DNA from: Candidatus Zixiibacteriota bacterium
GTDB taxonomy: Bacteria; Desulfobacterota; Binatia; UBA9968
Direction of reading: 5' to 3'
Assembly (NCBI GenBank): GCA_035574315.1
Contig: DATLYW010000051.1
Location: forward strand, 1 to 40,277
Length of the DNA: 40,277 nucleotides
In this document: piece by piece, positions 16,024 through 23,600 of the stretch
How positions within the stretch are numbered: position 1 is the stretch's first letter
How the letters are laid out: each line of letters begins with the position of its first letter
Position numbers and translations under genes: made by a program
Notes under the pieces: generated by a model
What the model was told of the DNA's origin: nothing
Seen by the model: the letters and a program-made list of their open reading frames with translations, nothing else
The model's database searches: none

Positions 16024-16947
16024 ATGGGAATCGTCTTCTGGAAAGAGCTGGCGGATCACTTCAGCAGCCGCCGTTTCATGATCCTGCTGATCATCATCGT
16101 GCTCAGCGGGCTGTGGGCCGTTTACGCCACCGGGCAGGCGATCCGGCAGAACTCGGAGAGTGTTCCTTCCCAGTACGTTTTCCTTCTCCTGCTGACCTCG
16201 AGCGGCGAAACGCTCTTTTCGCTCGCCACGTTCCTCGGATTTTTCGGGCCGCTCGTCGGGATCACCCTGGGCTTCGACGCGATCAGCGGGGAGTACGCGC
16301 GCGGCACGCTCAGCCGGGTGCTCTCGCAGCCGATCTACCGGGACAGCCTGATCAACGGCAAGTTCTTCGCCGGTCTCGCCACGGTCTCGATTCTCTGGAG
16401 CTCGATCCTCCTTCTGGTGATCGGCCTCGGAATCACCTTGCTCGGCTTCCCGCCCAACGCCGAGGAAATCTGGCGTATGCTGATCTTCATCACGGTGGGC
16501 ATCTTCTACGTCGGTTTCTGGCTCGCGCTCGCGCTTCTGTTCTCCCTGGTTTTCCAGAGGACCGTGACCGCGGCGCTCGCGTCGATGGCGGTCTGGCTTT
16601 TTCTCGCGCTGTTCGTGTCGATCGTGAGCCAGGCGATCGGCGGCCTCCTCGTCCCCGACCCGTCGACGCCGGAGCAGCTGGCCCGTCGTTCCGAGATCGA
16701 GACGATCGTGAGCCGGATCTCACCGAGCACCCTCTTTTCCGAAAGCGTCCACATCCTCTTGAATCCCGCGGCGCGGGTGTTCGGTCTGGCGTTGCAGAGC
16801 CAGGCCGAGGGGATCTTGCCGACGCCCCTCGCCCTGGGGCAGAGCCTCAATCTCATCTGGCCGCACATCACCACGCTTTTCGGTCTGGTCGCGGTCTGTT
16901 TCGGCATCTCCTACATCATCTTCATGCGGGCGGAAATCCGCGCCTGA
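16024..16947 (+). CDS. ABC-2 family permease
   Basis: A 307-residue membrane protein with six predicted helices and the ABC-2 layout: a helix near residues 18-37 (MILLIIIVLSGLWAVY), two in the middle around DAISGEYARGTLSRVLSQPI, and the last near the C-terminus (LFGLVAVCFGISYIIFM). The large extracytoplasmic loop between helices 1 and 2 is short, while that before the last helix is long. It completes the NEW3-ATPase-permease operon. Exported substrate is unknown. Confidence 0.9.
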   Translation: MGIVFWKELADHFSSRRFMILLIIIVLSGLWAVYATGQAIRQNSESVPSQYVFLLLLTSSGETLFSLATFLGFFGPLVGITLGFDAISGEYARGTLSRVLSQPIYRDSLINGKFFAGLATVSILWSSILLLVIGLGITLLGFPPNAEEIWRMLIFITVGIFYVGFWLALALLFSLVFQRTVTAALASMAVWLFLALFVSIVSQAIGGLLVPDPSTPEQLARRSEIETIVSRISPSTLFSESVHILLNPAARVFGLALQSQAEGILPTPLALGQSLNLIWPHITTLFGLVAVCFGISYIIFMRAEIRA

Positions 16948-17047
16948 TCCCCACGGTCGCGCCGCGAGGTCGACCCGGCGCGACCGGAACGGCCCCCGAC
17001 GCCGCATCGATTCGGTCCTGCCGCTCCACCGGGGCAGCGCCCGATCG

Positions 17048-17076
17048 TTGATACCTTAACGAATTGCGACTAAGAT
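17048..17076 (+). promoter_or_regulatory. Promoter upstream of the UbiD gene
   Basis: TTGATA (17048-17053) and TAAGAT (17071-17076) with a 17-base spacer, 32 bases upstream of the ATG at 17109. A GGGGAGGCGG ribosome binding site lies between. Consensus-based prediction. Confidence 0.55.
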
Positions 17077-17108
17077 ACGCTCCACGCGACCGTTTTCGGG
17101 GAGGCGGA

Positions 17109-18530
17109 ATGGCTTATCGGGACCTGAGGGAGTACCTCGCCGCGCTCGAGCGCAAGGGCAAGCTCAAGCGTGTGAAAAAAGAAGTCGACAAGGATTGGGA
17201 GATCGCCGCGGTGTGCCGGCAGCTCTTCAAGAAGATCGAGCCGGCGCGCCGGCCCGCCTTGATGTTCGAGCGCGTGAAAGGGTTCGAGATTCCGGTGGTC
17301 GCCGGCGTGCTCGGCGCTTCCAAGGAGATCTACGCAATCGGCCTCGAAACCGATTCGGTCGAAGGGATCAACCGCAAGTGGGATCGCGCTCTCGAGGAGC
17401 CCATTCCGCCCCGCATCGTGAAGACCGGTCCCTGCAAGGAAAACATCCGCCACGGAGACGACGTGAATATCCTCGAGCTGCCGGTGCCGATCTGGACCGT
17501 CGGACAGGACCCGGGCCCGTTCTTCACCTCGCCGTACGTCGTGACCAAGGATCCGGATACCGGGATCCGGAACATCGGCACGTACCGCATGCAGGTGAAG
17601 GGCCGAAACAAGACCGGGTTCCTGATCGGCAAGCGCCAGGACGCGGCCTGGCACATCCGGAAAAACAACGAGCGCAACCTGCCCACCCCGGTCGCGGTCG
17701 TAATCGGTGCCGACCCCTCGATCGGCTACGTCTCGGTATCAAAAATGGCCGAGGCGCTGGACGAATACGCGGTCGCCGGAGCGCTTCGCGGCGAGCCGGT
17801 CGACCTCGTGCCGTGCGAGACCGTCCCGCTCGAGGTGCCCGCAACCGCGGAGATCGTGCTCGAAGGCGAAATCCCGCCGAACAGCCTGGAACCCGAAGGG
17901 CCGTTCGGTGAGTACACCGGCTACATGGGCCCGGCGGGCAACGAACCCTATTTCAACGTCAAGTGCATGACGTTTCGCAACCGGCCCATCTATCAGGCCT
18001 TCATCAGTCAGATGCCGCCGTCGGAATCGAGCTGCATCCGCGGCGTCGGACGCGAATGGCCGCTGTACAAGCATCTCAAGCACGCGCTCGGCCTGCCGGT
18101 CAGGGACGTGCGGCTCAAGGAAGCCGGGGGCAGCGGCGCCTACGTGGTGGTTTCCCTGAAGAAACAGTTCGAGGGGCAGGTCCGGCAGCTCATGTACGGG
18201 ATCTGGTCGATGCGCACCGGCTTCGGAAAGATCACGGTGGTCGTCGACGACGACATCGATATCTGGGACGATTTCGCCGTGGACTGGGCGCTGAGCTGGC
18301 ACGTGCGGCCCGACCGGGACGTCTACATAGAGCGGGATGTTCAGGCGGTCGGCCTCGACCCCTCACAGGCTCCCGCCTCGGTGCCCCAGCACCATCCGAG
18401 CCGTTACCTCGGCTCGAGGCTGGCGATCGACGCCACGCGCAAGCACGAGTACCCCGCGGTCTCGCTACCGCCCCGCGAGCATCTGGAGCGCGTCGCAAGC
18501 CAATGGCAAGAATACGGGATCGAAGACTAG
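17109..18530 (+). CDS. UbiD-family prenylated-FMN decarboxylase
   Basis: A 473-residue UbiD-type (de)carboxylase, which uses prenylated FMN to act on aromatic or alpha,beta-unsaturated acids. Signatures include the DLREYLAALERKGKLKRV opening, NIGTYRMQVKGRNKTGFLIG, EPEGPFGEYTGYMGP with the active-site acids, and ESSCIRGVGREW. The start at 17109 was chosen because of the ribosome binding site and because homologues begin near MAYRDLREYL; the upstream in-frame ATG only adds 15 residues overlapping the promoter. Its neighbour is an ABC exporter upstream and the convergent cox genes downstream. No ubiX flavin prenyltransferase is present in the window. Substrate is unknown. Confidence 0.93.
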   Translation: MAYRDLREYLAALERKGKLKRVKKEVDKDWEIAAVCRQLFKKIEPARRPALMFERVKGFEIPVVAGVLGASKEIYAIGLETDSVEGINRKWDRALEEPIPPRIVKTGPCKENIRHGDDVNILELPVPIWTVGQDPGPFFTSPYVVTKDPDTGIRNIGTYRMQVKGRNKTGFLIGKRQDAAWHIRKNNERNLPTPVAVVIGADPSIGYVSVSKMAEALDEYAVAGALRGEPVDLVPCETVPLEVPATAEIVLEGEIPPNSLEPEGPFGEYTGYMGPAGNEPYFNVKCMTFRNRPIYQAFISQMPPSESSCIRGVGREWPLYKHLKHALGLPVRDVRLKEAGGSGAYVVVSLKKQFEGQVRQLMYGIWSMRTGFGKITVVVDDDIDIWDDFAVDWALSWHVRPDRDVYIERDVQAVGLDPSQAPASVPQHHPSRYLGSRLAIDATRKHEYPAVSLPPREHLERVASQWQEYGIED

Positions 18531-18539
18531 ACAACGCGG

Positions 18540-18602
18540 TTTCAACCGTTCGAGCCGTGGAATTGTAACCGTCTGAACCGCCCGAACGGCTCGAACTACG
18601 AG
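18540..18602. repeat. Degenerate 9-base tandem repeat with inverted arms
   Basis: The convergent gap reads as nine-base units such as TTCAACCGT-type and AACCGTCTG / AACCGCCCG / AACGGCTCG. Within it GTTCGAGCCGT (18548-18558) pairs with ACGGCTCGAAC (18586-18596). A related array lies at 24631-24666. It overlaps the coxS stop codon and may act as a bidirectional transcription end. Confidence 0.5.
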
Positions 18603-19108
18603 TTCTTCGCGCGCAGCTTCTTCGCCGCCGCCATGATCGATTCGATGATCTTCTTGTAGCCCGTGCAGCGGCAAATGTTGCCGTGCATGAAATGCTTGAG
18701 CTCGGCTTCGGTGGGATTCGGGTTTTCGTCGAGCAACGCTTTCGCCGCCAGGATCATCCCTGGGGTGCAAAAGCCGCACTGGAAGCCCCCGTGCTCGATG
18801 AAGGCTTCCTGCAGCGGGTGCAGCGTGCCGTTCTCCGCCAGACCCTCGATCGTCAGCACGGAGCGGCCTCTGACCTCGAACGCCAGCGTGGTGCAAGCGC
18901 TCACCGGCCGGCCGTCGACCAGCAGCGTACAGGCGCCGCAGACCTGAACGTCACAAGACCGCTTCGCCCCCGTCAGCCCGAGCCGGTCGCGCACCACATC
19001 GAGCAGCAGCTCGTGCGGCTCGACCTCGAGGTCCTGCGGCTTGCCGTTCAACGTGAAGGACACAGGTATCGTCTGCGCGTCCGGTCGTCTAACCGTCCCC
19101 TTCAGCAT
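18596..19108 (-). CDS. coxS: (2Fe-2S)-binding small subunit, xanthine dehydrogenase family
   Basis: A 170-residue iron-sulphur subunit of molybdenum hydroxylases. The plant-type [2Fe-2S] site is Cys52, Cys57, Cys60 and Cys72, and the second site is Cys111, Cys114, Cys146 and Cys148 in GFQCGFCTPGM and NICRCTGYKK. Length and order match CoxS/CutS. It passes electrons from the molybdenum subunit to FAD. It is third in the operon after the coxG-like and coxM-like genes, and no large molybdopterin subunit follows; the next gene is convergent ubiD. Confidence 0.93.
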   Translation of the reverse strand: MLKGTVRRPDAQTIPVSFTLNGKPQDLEVEPHELLLDVVRDRLGLTGAKRSCDVQVCGACTLLVDGRPVSACTTLAFEVRGRSVLTIEGLAENGTLHPLQEAFIEHGGFQCGFCTPGMILAAKALLDENPNPTEAELKHFMHGNICRCTGYKKIIESIMAAAKKLRAKNS

Positions 19109-19118
19109 GAAATCTCCC

Positions 19119-19979
19119 TCAACACTGGCTCGCGGCCTTCTGAAACGCGCGCTTCAAAAGCACCCCGACGATGTGTTCCTTGTATTCCTGCGATCCGTGC
19201 AGGTCGCTGATCGCCCGCGCTGTCCTGGCAGCGGCGGCTCCGGCCTGCTCCAGCAGGGGCGCCGCCTCGTCGAACGTTTTCCCCTTGAGAATCTCCTCGG
19301 CTTCGGGCGCCCGGCGTGGAGCGGGACCGGCGCAGCCAACGGCGACGCGGATGTCCTCGATCGCTCGCGAGGCGCCGGAGCGCACGACGACCGCCACGCC
19401 GACGCTGGGCCGCTCCAGATACCCGAATTTCAGGTACGCGATTCCCGACGGCGGTTGCGGCAGCGGGATGCGGATCTCGGTCAAAACCTCGTCCGGTTCC
19501 AAACCGGTCTCGTAAGCGTCTACGAAAAAGGACTCCGCCGCGATCTCCCGTTTCGACCCCGCCCGTTCGGCCCTCATCGAGGCCCCCAGCGCGACGAGCA
19601 GCGTGCCAGGGTCGGCGTGGGGCTCCGCGAAGCAGAGGTTACCGCCGATCGTCCCCGCTTCGCGCACGCGCACGTTGGCGACGTTGTGCTCCAGCTCGGC
19701 GAGCGCCGGCAGACGCTCGCACACCAACGGATCCCGCTCCAGCCGGCGGTGCGTGCAGAGAGAGCCGACGCAGAGCGTCCCGTCCTCCACCCTGACCCCG
19801 TCGAGCCCGGGGACACCCTTCACGTTGATCAGCCGCTCGTAGCGGACCAGCCCCTCCTTCATCGCCAGCAGCAGCTCCGTGCCCCCGGCGTAGATCTTCG
19901 CCGAATCGCCGTACCGGCCGAGCAGTTCGGAGACCTCGGGTACGCTTCGCGGCTCCTCGAGGCGAAACCGTCGCAGCAT
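19119..19979 (-). CDS. coxM: FAD-binding medium subunit, xanthine dehydrogenase family
   Basis: A 286-residue FAD-binding subunit. It shows the FAD motifs AGGTELLLAMKEGL and AGTIGGNLCFAEPHADPGTL, and ends in a CO-dehydrogenase-flavoprotein C-domain. The gene starts right after the stop of the coxG-like gene, with no gap, and is 10 bases from coxS. It would form a complex with coxS and a molybdopterin subunit that is not seen here. Confidence 0.92.
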   Translation of the reverse strand: MLRRFRLEEPRSVPEVSELLGRYGDSAKIYAGGTELLLAMKEGLVRYERLINVKGVPGLDGVRVEDGTLCVGSLCTHRRLERDPLVCERLPALAELEHNVANVRVREAGTIGGNLCFAEPHADPGTLLVALGASMRAERAGSKREIAAESFFVDAYETGLEPDEVLTEIRIPLPQPPSGIAYLKFGYLERPSVGVAVVVRSGASRAIEDIRVAVGCAGPAPRRAPEAEEILKGKTFDEAAPLLEQAGAAAARTARAISDLHGSQEYKEHIVGVLLKRAFQKAASQC

Positions 19980-20432
19980 TTACGCGTCTCCTTCCAGTTT
20001 TTGCTTCACTGCGGCGGCGAACTCGTCGAGCACCTGATCCGCTTTGCGCTTGATGATGCCGTGTCCCAGGGCCGCGAGCTTGCCGAGAATATCCACATCC
20101 GCCACGAATTCCAGAATCGTCCGATCGCCCGCCTCACGCAGGCGCACGTCCAGGTCCAGTTTCATCCGGCTGCCGATCTTGTTGTCCGCGCCCGCGGCGC
20201 GCGCTTTCACGCGCGCGAGCTCCTCGCGCTCCAGCACCTCGATCGTGGTCGGGAACTCGACGCGAAACGGCCCCACCTTCTCGACCATCGTCGCGGAGTA
20301 GCGCTTGCCGGCTTCCAGTGTCTTGGCGTCCCTGCAGCCGGGCACGCAGGCGATGAAACGATCGACGTCCCAGATGAAGTTCCAAACTTTTTCCCTGGGA
20401 GCCGCGATCTCGACTTCCTTCTCGAAACGCAC
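19980..20432 (-). CDS. coxG: CoxG-like SRPBCC protein
   Basis: A 150-residue SRPBCC/Bet v1-fold protein of the carbon-monoxide-dehydrogenase subunit G family, linked to maturation or membrane association of Mo-hydroxylases. It opens MRFEKEVEIAAPREKVWNF, typical of the fold. GTG start with a GGGAGGA ribosome binding site. It leads the operon coxG-coxM-coxS. The stop TAA abuts the ATG of coxM, so the two are coupled. The substrate is unknown; the name does not imply CO oxidation. Confidence 0.85.
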   Translation of the reverse strand: MRFEKEVEIAAPREKVWNFIWDVDRFIACVPGCRDAKTLEAGKRYSATMVEKVGPFRVEFPTTIEVLEREELARVKARAAGADNKIGSRMKLDLDVRLREAGDRTILEFVADVDILGKLAALGHGIIKRKADQVLDEFAAAVKQKLEGDA

Positions 20433-20562
20433 AGTTCCTCCCTGCGAGCTTCAATCCGATTTTGGTATCAGAACCGTGCCGGACACGCAAGCTTCCGGCC
20501 GCGTCGGTCGTCTCGAAAAGGAAGGCGGTGCCGGGAAGACGCTCGAGCGAGCACCCTTCCGC

Positions 20563-21522
20563 TCACCCGGAACCGGTCACTGCGCTGCCGAAGTCCTTGA
20601 GCTCCTTGTCGAGGTAGGCTTTCAGCTTCTTCTTCAGGCGCTCTTCGATCTGGCGCACGCGTTCCCTGCTGATACCGTACTTCTCGCCGATCTCGCGCAG
20701 CGTCAACGGGTCTTCGTTCAGCAGCCGCTCGCGGTAAATGACGAGCTCCTTGTCCTTCAGCCCGCTGGCGAAGCTCTCCATCTTTTCGCGCAGCAGCGCC
20801 TGGTACTGATTTTTCGCGACCTGCTCTTCCGGAGTCTGCCGATCGTCGGGGAGGAAATTCAGCAGGGTCGCGTCTTCGTCGTCGCCGAGCGGCATGTCGA
20901 TCGAAAGATCTCGATGGGCCAGGCGCTGCTCCATATCCACGACTTCGTCCTCCCTGACGTTCAGCCGCTGTGCCAGAAGCTTCGGTCCGGGAGTGAGCCC
21001 CTCGGCCTCGAGCTTTTCCTTTTCCTTCTGCAGATTGAAAAACAGCTTGCGCTGGGCTTGGGTCGTCCCGATTTTCACCATCCGCCAGTCGTTCATGATG
21101 TAGCGGATTATGTAAGCCCGGATCCACCATACCGCGTACGAAGGAAAGCGAACCCCCCGGTACGGATCGAAATTCTTGACGGCCTCCATCAACCCCATGT
21201 TCCCTTCCTGGATGAGGTCGAGGAGATTTTTGAAGGCTTTCTGATATTCGCGCGCGATCATCACCACGAGCCGCAGATTCGCGGTGACCAGGCGGTATGC
21301 CGCCTCGAGATTGCCGTACTCCTTGAACTCGACGGCCAGGCGGAACTCCTCCTCCCGGCTCAGTACGGGAAAACGACGAATCTCGGCGAGGTATCGCTGG
21401 AGCGGGTCGTAGGGAACGAGAGAACGGCCTTCTCCTTCGGGCGCCTCGTCCTCGTCGAGGTCCTGGAGATCTACGACCGAAACCGGCGGCTTGCTTGGCG
21501 CTTCTTTCTTCCTTTCGGCCAT
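20563..21522 (-). CDS. rpoH: RNA polymerase sigma factor, RpoH (sigma-32) type
   Basis: A 319-residue sigma factor with region 2 (NLRLVVMIAREYQKAFKNLL and WWIRAYIIRYIM) and the region 4.2 helix-turn-helix (EIGEKYGISRERVRQIEERL). The RpoH box QRKLFFNLQ at 157-165 identifies the heat-shock type. Regions 2.1-4.2 are present without a region 1.1, and the length fits RpoH. An acidic N-terminal extension of about 30 residues precedes region 1.2. It is downstream of rpoZ on the same strand, 132 bases apart. No clear ribosome binding site is close to the ATG, which may reflect mRNA-structure control of translation, as is known for RpoH; that is inference. Confidence 0.9.
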   Translation of the reverse strand: MAERKKEAPSKPPVSVVDLQDLDEDEAPEGEGRSLVPYDPLQRYLAEIRRFPVLSREEEFRLAVEFKEYGNLEAAYRLVTANLRLVVMIAREYQKAFKNLLDLIQEGNMGLMEAVKNFDPYRGVRFPSYAVWWIRAYIIRYIMNDWRMVKIGTTQAQRKLFFNLQKEKEKLEAEGLTPGPKLLAQRLNVREDEVVDMEQRLAHRDLSIDMPLGDDEDATLLNFLPDDRQTPEEQVAKNQYQALLREKMESFASGLKDKELVIYRERLLNEDPLTLREIGEKYGISRERVRQIEERLKKKLKAYLDKELKDFGSAVTGSG

Positions 21523-21654
21523 GAGAGGTTCAATCCCTCAACAGCGGCTCCAGATGTCGCCGGAGCGAGCAAAACGCCCCGGGCAGAAGACAAACAAGCG
21601 CAATAAAGTGGCTGGGATCGCCTTGGGCAAGGCAAGAGACGCGACCGCGGCGAG

Positions 21655-21849
21655 TCAGATCTCTTGAGGCTTCTTCCGTACCTTTCCGGCCGCGATTTCA
21701 CGCAAGGCGACGACCACCTCGCGGTTGTCCGAGTCGATCGAAGGCTTGGCGCCCTTGAAAAGCTGCCTCGCCCTTTTCGACGCAAGCATTACGAGCTCGA
21801 AACGGTTCGAAACCTGCCGTAAACAGTCTTCGACGGTTATCCGCGACAT
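21655..21849 (-). CDS. rpoZ: RNA polymerase omega subunit
   Basis: A 64-residue protein with the omega fold: [20 protein letters not shown] at the start and [11 protein letters not shown] plus [14 protein letters not shown] later. Omega binds and stabilises the beta' subunit. An AGGAA site precedes the ATG. It is the first gene of a likely rpoZ-rpoH unit with a promoter at 21872-21900. Confidence 0.92.
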   Translation of the reverse strand: MSRITVEDCLRQVSNRFELVMLASKRARQLFKGAKPSIDSDNREVVVALREIAAGKVRKKPQEI

Positions 21850-21871
21850 AAGGTTCCTGAAATCAAGCTGA

Positions 21872-21900
21872 ATTCAAACAGATTTTGCCGGACGAGTCAA
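21872..21900 (-). promoter_or_regulatory. Promoter for rpoZ
   Basis: On the minus strand TTGACT (21900-21895) and TTGAAT (21877-21872) are separated by 17 bases and lie 22 bases upstream of the rpoZ ATG. The -35 is strong, the -10 is only fair. Confidence 0.45.
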
Positions 21901-21955
21901 TGCGTCCAGGTGCTCGCGGCTGGAAGCGAGCAGGGGCACGGAGACGGTCCCCTGC

Positions 21956-21983
21956 TTGACAAAGCGGCGACCCCGCCCATATT
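21956..21983 (+). promoter_or_regulatory. Promoter for the 162-residue helical protein
   Basis: A perfect TTGACA (21956-21961) followed after 16 bases by CATATT (21978-21983), 22 bases upstream of the ATG at 22006. It faces away from the rpoZ promoter. Confidence 0.55.
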
Positions 21984-22005
21984 TTGCGCAACGGGGAGCG
22001 AAAAA

Positions 22006-22494
22006 ATGGGCGGTTGGAGCAAGCTCAGGGAGTTGCTTTTTCCGGAGCACGGCGGTGGAGATGGCGCGTCGCATCCGGCCGAACCGATGGAAATTCTGGT
22101 GGGGCTCTTCGAGCGCCTGGAGCACCTGGCGCGGCAGCTCGAGTTCCATGCGGAGGCCGCCCCATACCCTCATGTCGGGGCGCAACTGCGCCGCATCGCG
22201 GCGGAAAAGCACGAGCAGGCCCGGTGGGTGCGGAGCCTTATCGAGAGGGAACGCGGCTGGGCACGAACACCGTCCGGGGAGCTTGCCGCGGGTAAAAATC
22301 ACTGGGCGCGCCTCATGCAGGACGTGCGCGACCAGGCCGAGCTCGAGAATTTCATCGTCGCGCACGAGCTTCGCCTCGCCGACGACCCCGAGACCTCCGA
22401 GATTCTCCGCCGTATTAAAGGCGCACAGGATCCCCATCGACGGCATCTGGCCCGGCTGCTCGCCGTTGCCGACCCGCAGGCTACGCAAACCTGA
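22006..22494 (+). CDS. Helical protein of unknown function (ferritin-like fold possible)
   Basis: A 162-residue, almost entirely helical, soluble protein rich in His, Glu and Arg, with repeated helix phrases such as LFERLEHLARQLEFHAEA, RRIAAEKHEQARWVRSLIER and DQAELENFIVAHELRLADD. The pattern of His and Glu on helices resembles ferritin-like or hemerythrin-like four-helix bundles, but I cannot assign a family and do not claim metal ligands. It has its own consensus promoter and a GGGGAG ribosome binding site. The ATG at 22006 was preferred over an earlier in-frame start because the promoter lies between the two. It sits next to the rpoZ-rpoH operon, divergently transcribed. Confidence 0.7.
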   Translation: MGGWSKLRELLFPEHGGGDGASHPAEPMEILVGLFERLEHLARQLEFHAEAAPYPHVGAQLRRIAAEKHEQARWVRSLIERERGWARTPSGELAAGKNHWARLMQDVRDQAELENFIVAHELRLADDPETSEILRRIKGAQDPHRRHLARLLAVADPQATQT

Positions 22495-22795
22495 GTGGCC
22501 GGCCTCGCTTTGGCCGCTCGACCGCGAGTTCAGTCGCTTAAACGGCCCGGTATAAAGGCGCGAAGGTTTGAACCGGAGACCCCGGACCGGCGAGGGCGCA
22601 GGGACGGGTTCAAAGCCCTTGTGCTTCGAGATGCCCGTCGTCGTAGTCCTGCCACCGCCTTTCGTCGGCGAGGCCCGGGGGGCAAAGCCACGGTGTCCGT
22701 TCGAGGGGTTTTCGATCGAATCGGGAGCGCCGCCGCGTCGTCTGGGGTCGGGAACCGCGGGCTCTCCCGGAGGGAAGGAGGATTCCGGGGAACCT
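22495..22795. other. Gene-free stretch
   Basis: About 300 bases between the helical protein and the small convergent acidic protein. Several frames are open only because the sequence is GC-rich and they show low-complexity Arg/Gly/Ser composition. I see no recognisable gene, tRNA, repeat or terminator here. Confidence 0.5.
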
Positions 22796-23011
22796 TCAGT
22801 GCTCGATCTGGTTCGAGCGTCGGCTCTTTGCGAAAGCGATATCCAGGGCCATCCCGGTCACGACCGCCTGCCAGGCCTCGTCTTCGGACAAAGCCTTGCC
22901 CTTGATCGAGCGCCAGAGAACCAGAATCTCCTCTTCGGTCACGGTCTCGAAGAGGTCGTAATCTCGTTCCTGTTCGATGGCAGGGACAGCTCTCATTGCT
23001 TGGTAGCTCAT
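22796..23011 (-). CDS. Small acidic hypothetical protein
   Basis: A 71-residue protein with an acidic N-terminal half (IEQERDYDLFETVTEEEILV) and an amphipathic C-terminal half (DEAWQAVVTGMALDIAFAKS). It has a plausible soluble-protein composition rather than the Arg-rich look of antisense shadows. No membrane segment or metal motif is seen. The ribosome binding site is weak (AGGG), so the start may be at Met6. It is separated from ridA by a 175-base, AT-richer stretch and is probably a separate unit. Confidence 0.5.
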   Translation of the reverse strand: MSYQAMRAVPAIEQERDYDLFETVTEEEILVLWRSIKGKALSEDEAWQAVVTGMALDIAFAKSRRSNQIEH

Positions 23012-23186
23012 GCCCTATCGCAAAGCAAACGGGGTGCCAAATTTCGAAGTTATTGTAAAACCGATAGTTGATTCACCATTCCACATGACACAAGAGGTAA
23101 TCACGTGCGAGATATGTCAAGACTGCGCAATTTCTAGCGATCTACCCGTAGGGAATCGCCTGCTAAGGCAGGACGTGGGCTTGAGG

Positions 23187-23588
23187 TCAGTCGATGACGG
23201 CTATCCCCGAGATTTCGAGCTTGCAGTCCGGGTTGTAAAGCCCCCTAACTTCGACCAGAGTGATTGCGGGAAAGTGCTTTTCGAAAACCTGGCGGTAAAT
23301 TGCGCCCAGGGCCTTCTTGTTGCCCCAATACTCGTTCAGATCCGTCACATAGATCGTCAATGCCGCGTACTGGCGGGGATGGCCCCCGGCTGCCTCGACG
23401 GCCGTCTTCAAGTTGCGCACCACCTGGGCGAACTGAGCGACGAAATCCCCCTTGCCGACCACCGCTCCGTTGGCGTCGAAAGGTGCCTGTCCGGCCACGT
23501 GAACGATCGTGCCGCCGGTGATCCTGGCCACGTGGGCATACCCCACCGGAGGTTCCAGCCCTTCCGGATTCAATAGCTCGAACGGCAT
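23187..23588 (-). CDS. RidA-family protein (enamine/imine deaminase type)
   Basis: A 133-residue YjgF/YER057c/UK114 protein. Features are HVAGQAPFDANGAVVGKGDF, DFVAQFAQVVRNLKTAVEAAGG, and VTDLNEYWGNKKALGAIYR near the middle. RidA proteins hydrolyse reactive enamines and imines, often produced by ThDP or PLP enzymes, and many paralogues serve a specific pathway. A GGAGTGAAGGAG ribosome binding site precedes the ATG. It is the last gene of the ThDP-decarboxylase/LLM operon, 12 bases after the LLM gene. The Arg and Glu of the archetypal RidA active site cannot be assigned with certainty; substrate unknown. Confidence 0.88.
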   Translation of the reverse strand: MPFELLNPEGLEPPVGYAHVARITGGTIVHVAGQAPFDANGAVVGKGDFVAQFAQVVRNLKTAVEAAGGHPRQYAALTIYVTDLNEYWGNKKALGAIYRQVFEKHFPAITLVEVRGLYNPDCKLEISGIAVID

Positions 23589-23600
23589 GGTTCGACTCCT

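Noticed and set aside
19041..20600. 519-codon plus-strand frame over coxM, coxG and part of rpoH
   Set aside because: Antisense to clearly identified subunits; composition artefact.
21955..22005. Start of the helical protein further upstream at 21910
   Set aside because: It would place the promoter inside the gene and adds a non-conserved, low-complexity extension.
22560..22640. Possible tRNA-like segment around GGTTTGAACC and GGGTTCAAAGCCC
   Set aside because: The two T-arm-like pieces do not fit a cloverleaf with acceptor, D and anticodon arms at proper spacing.
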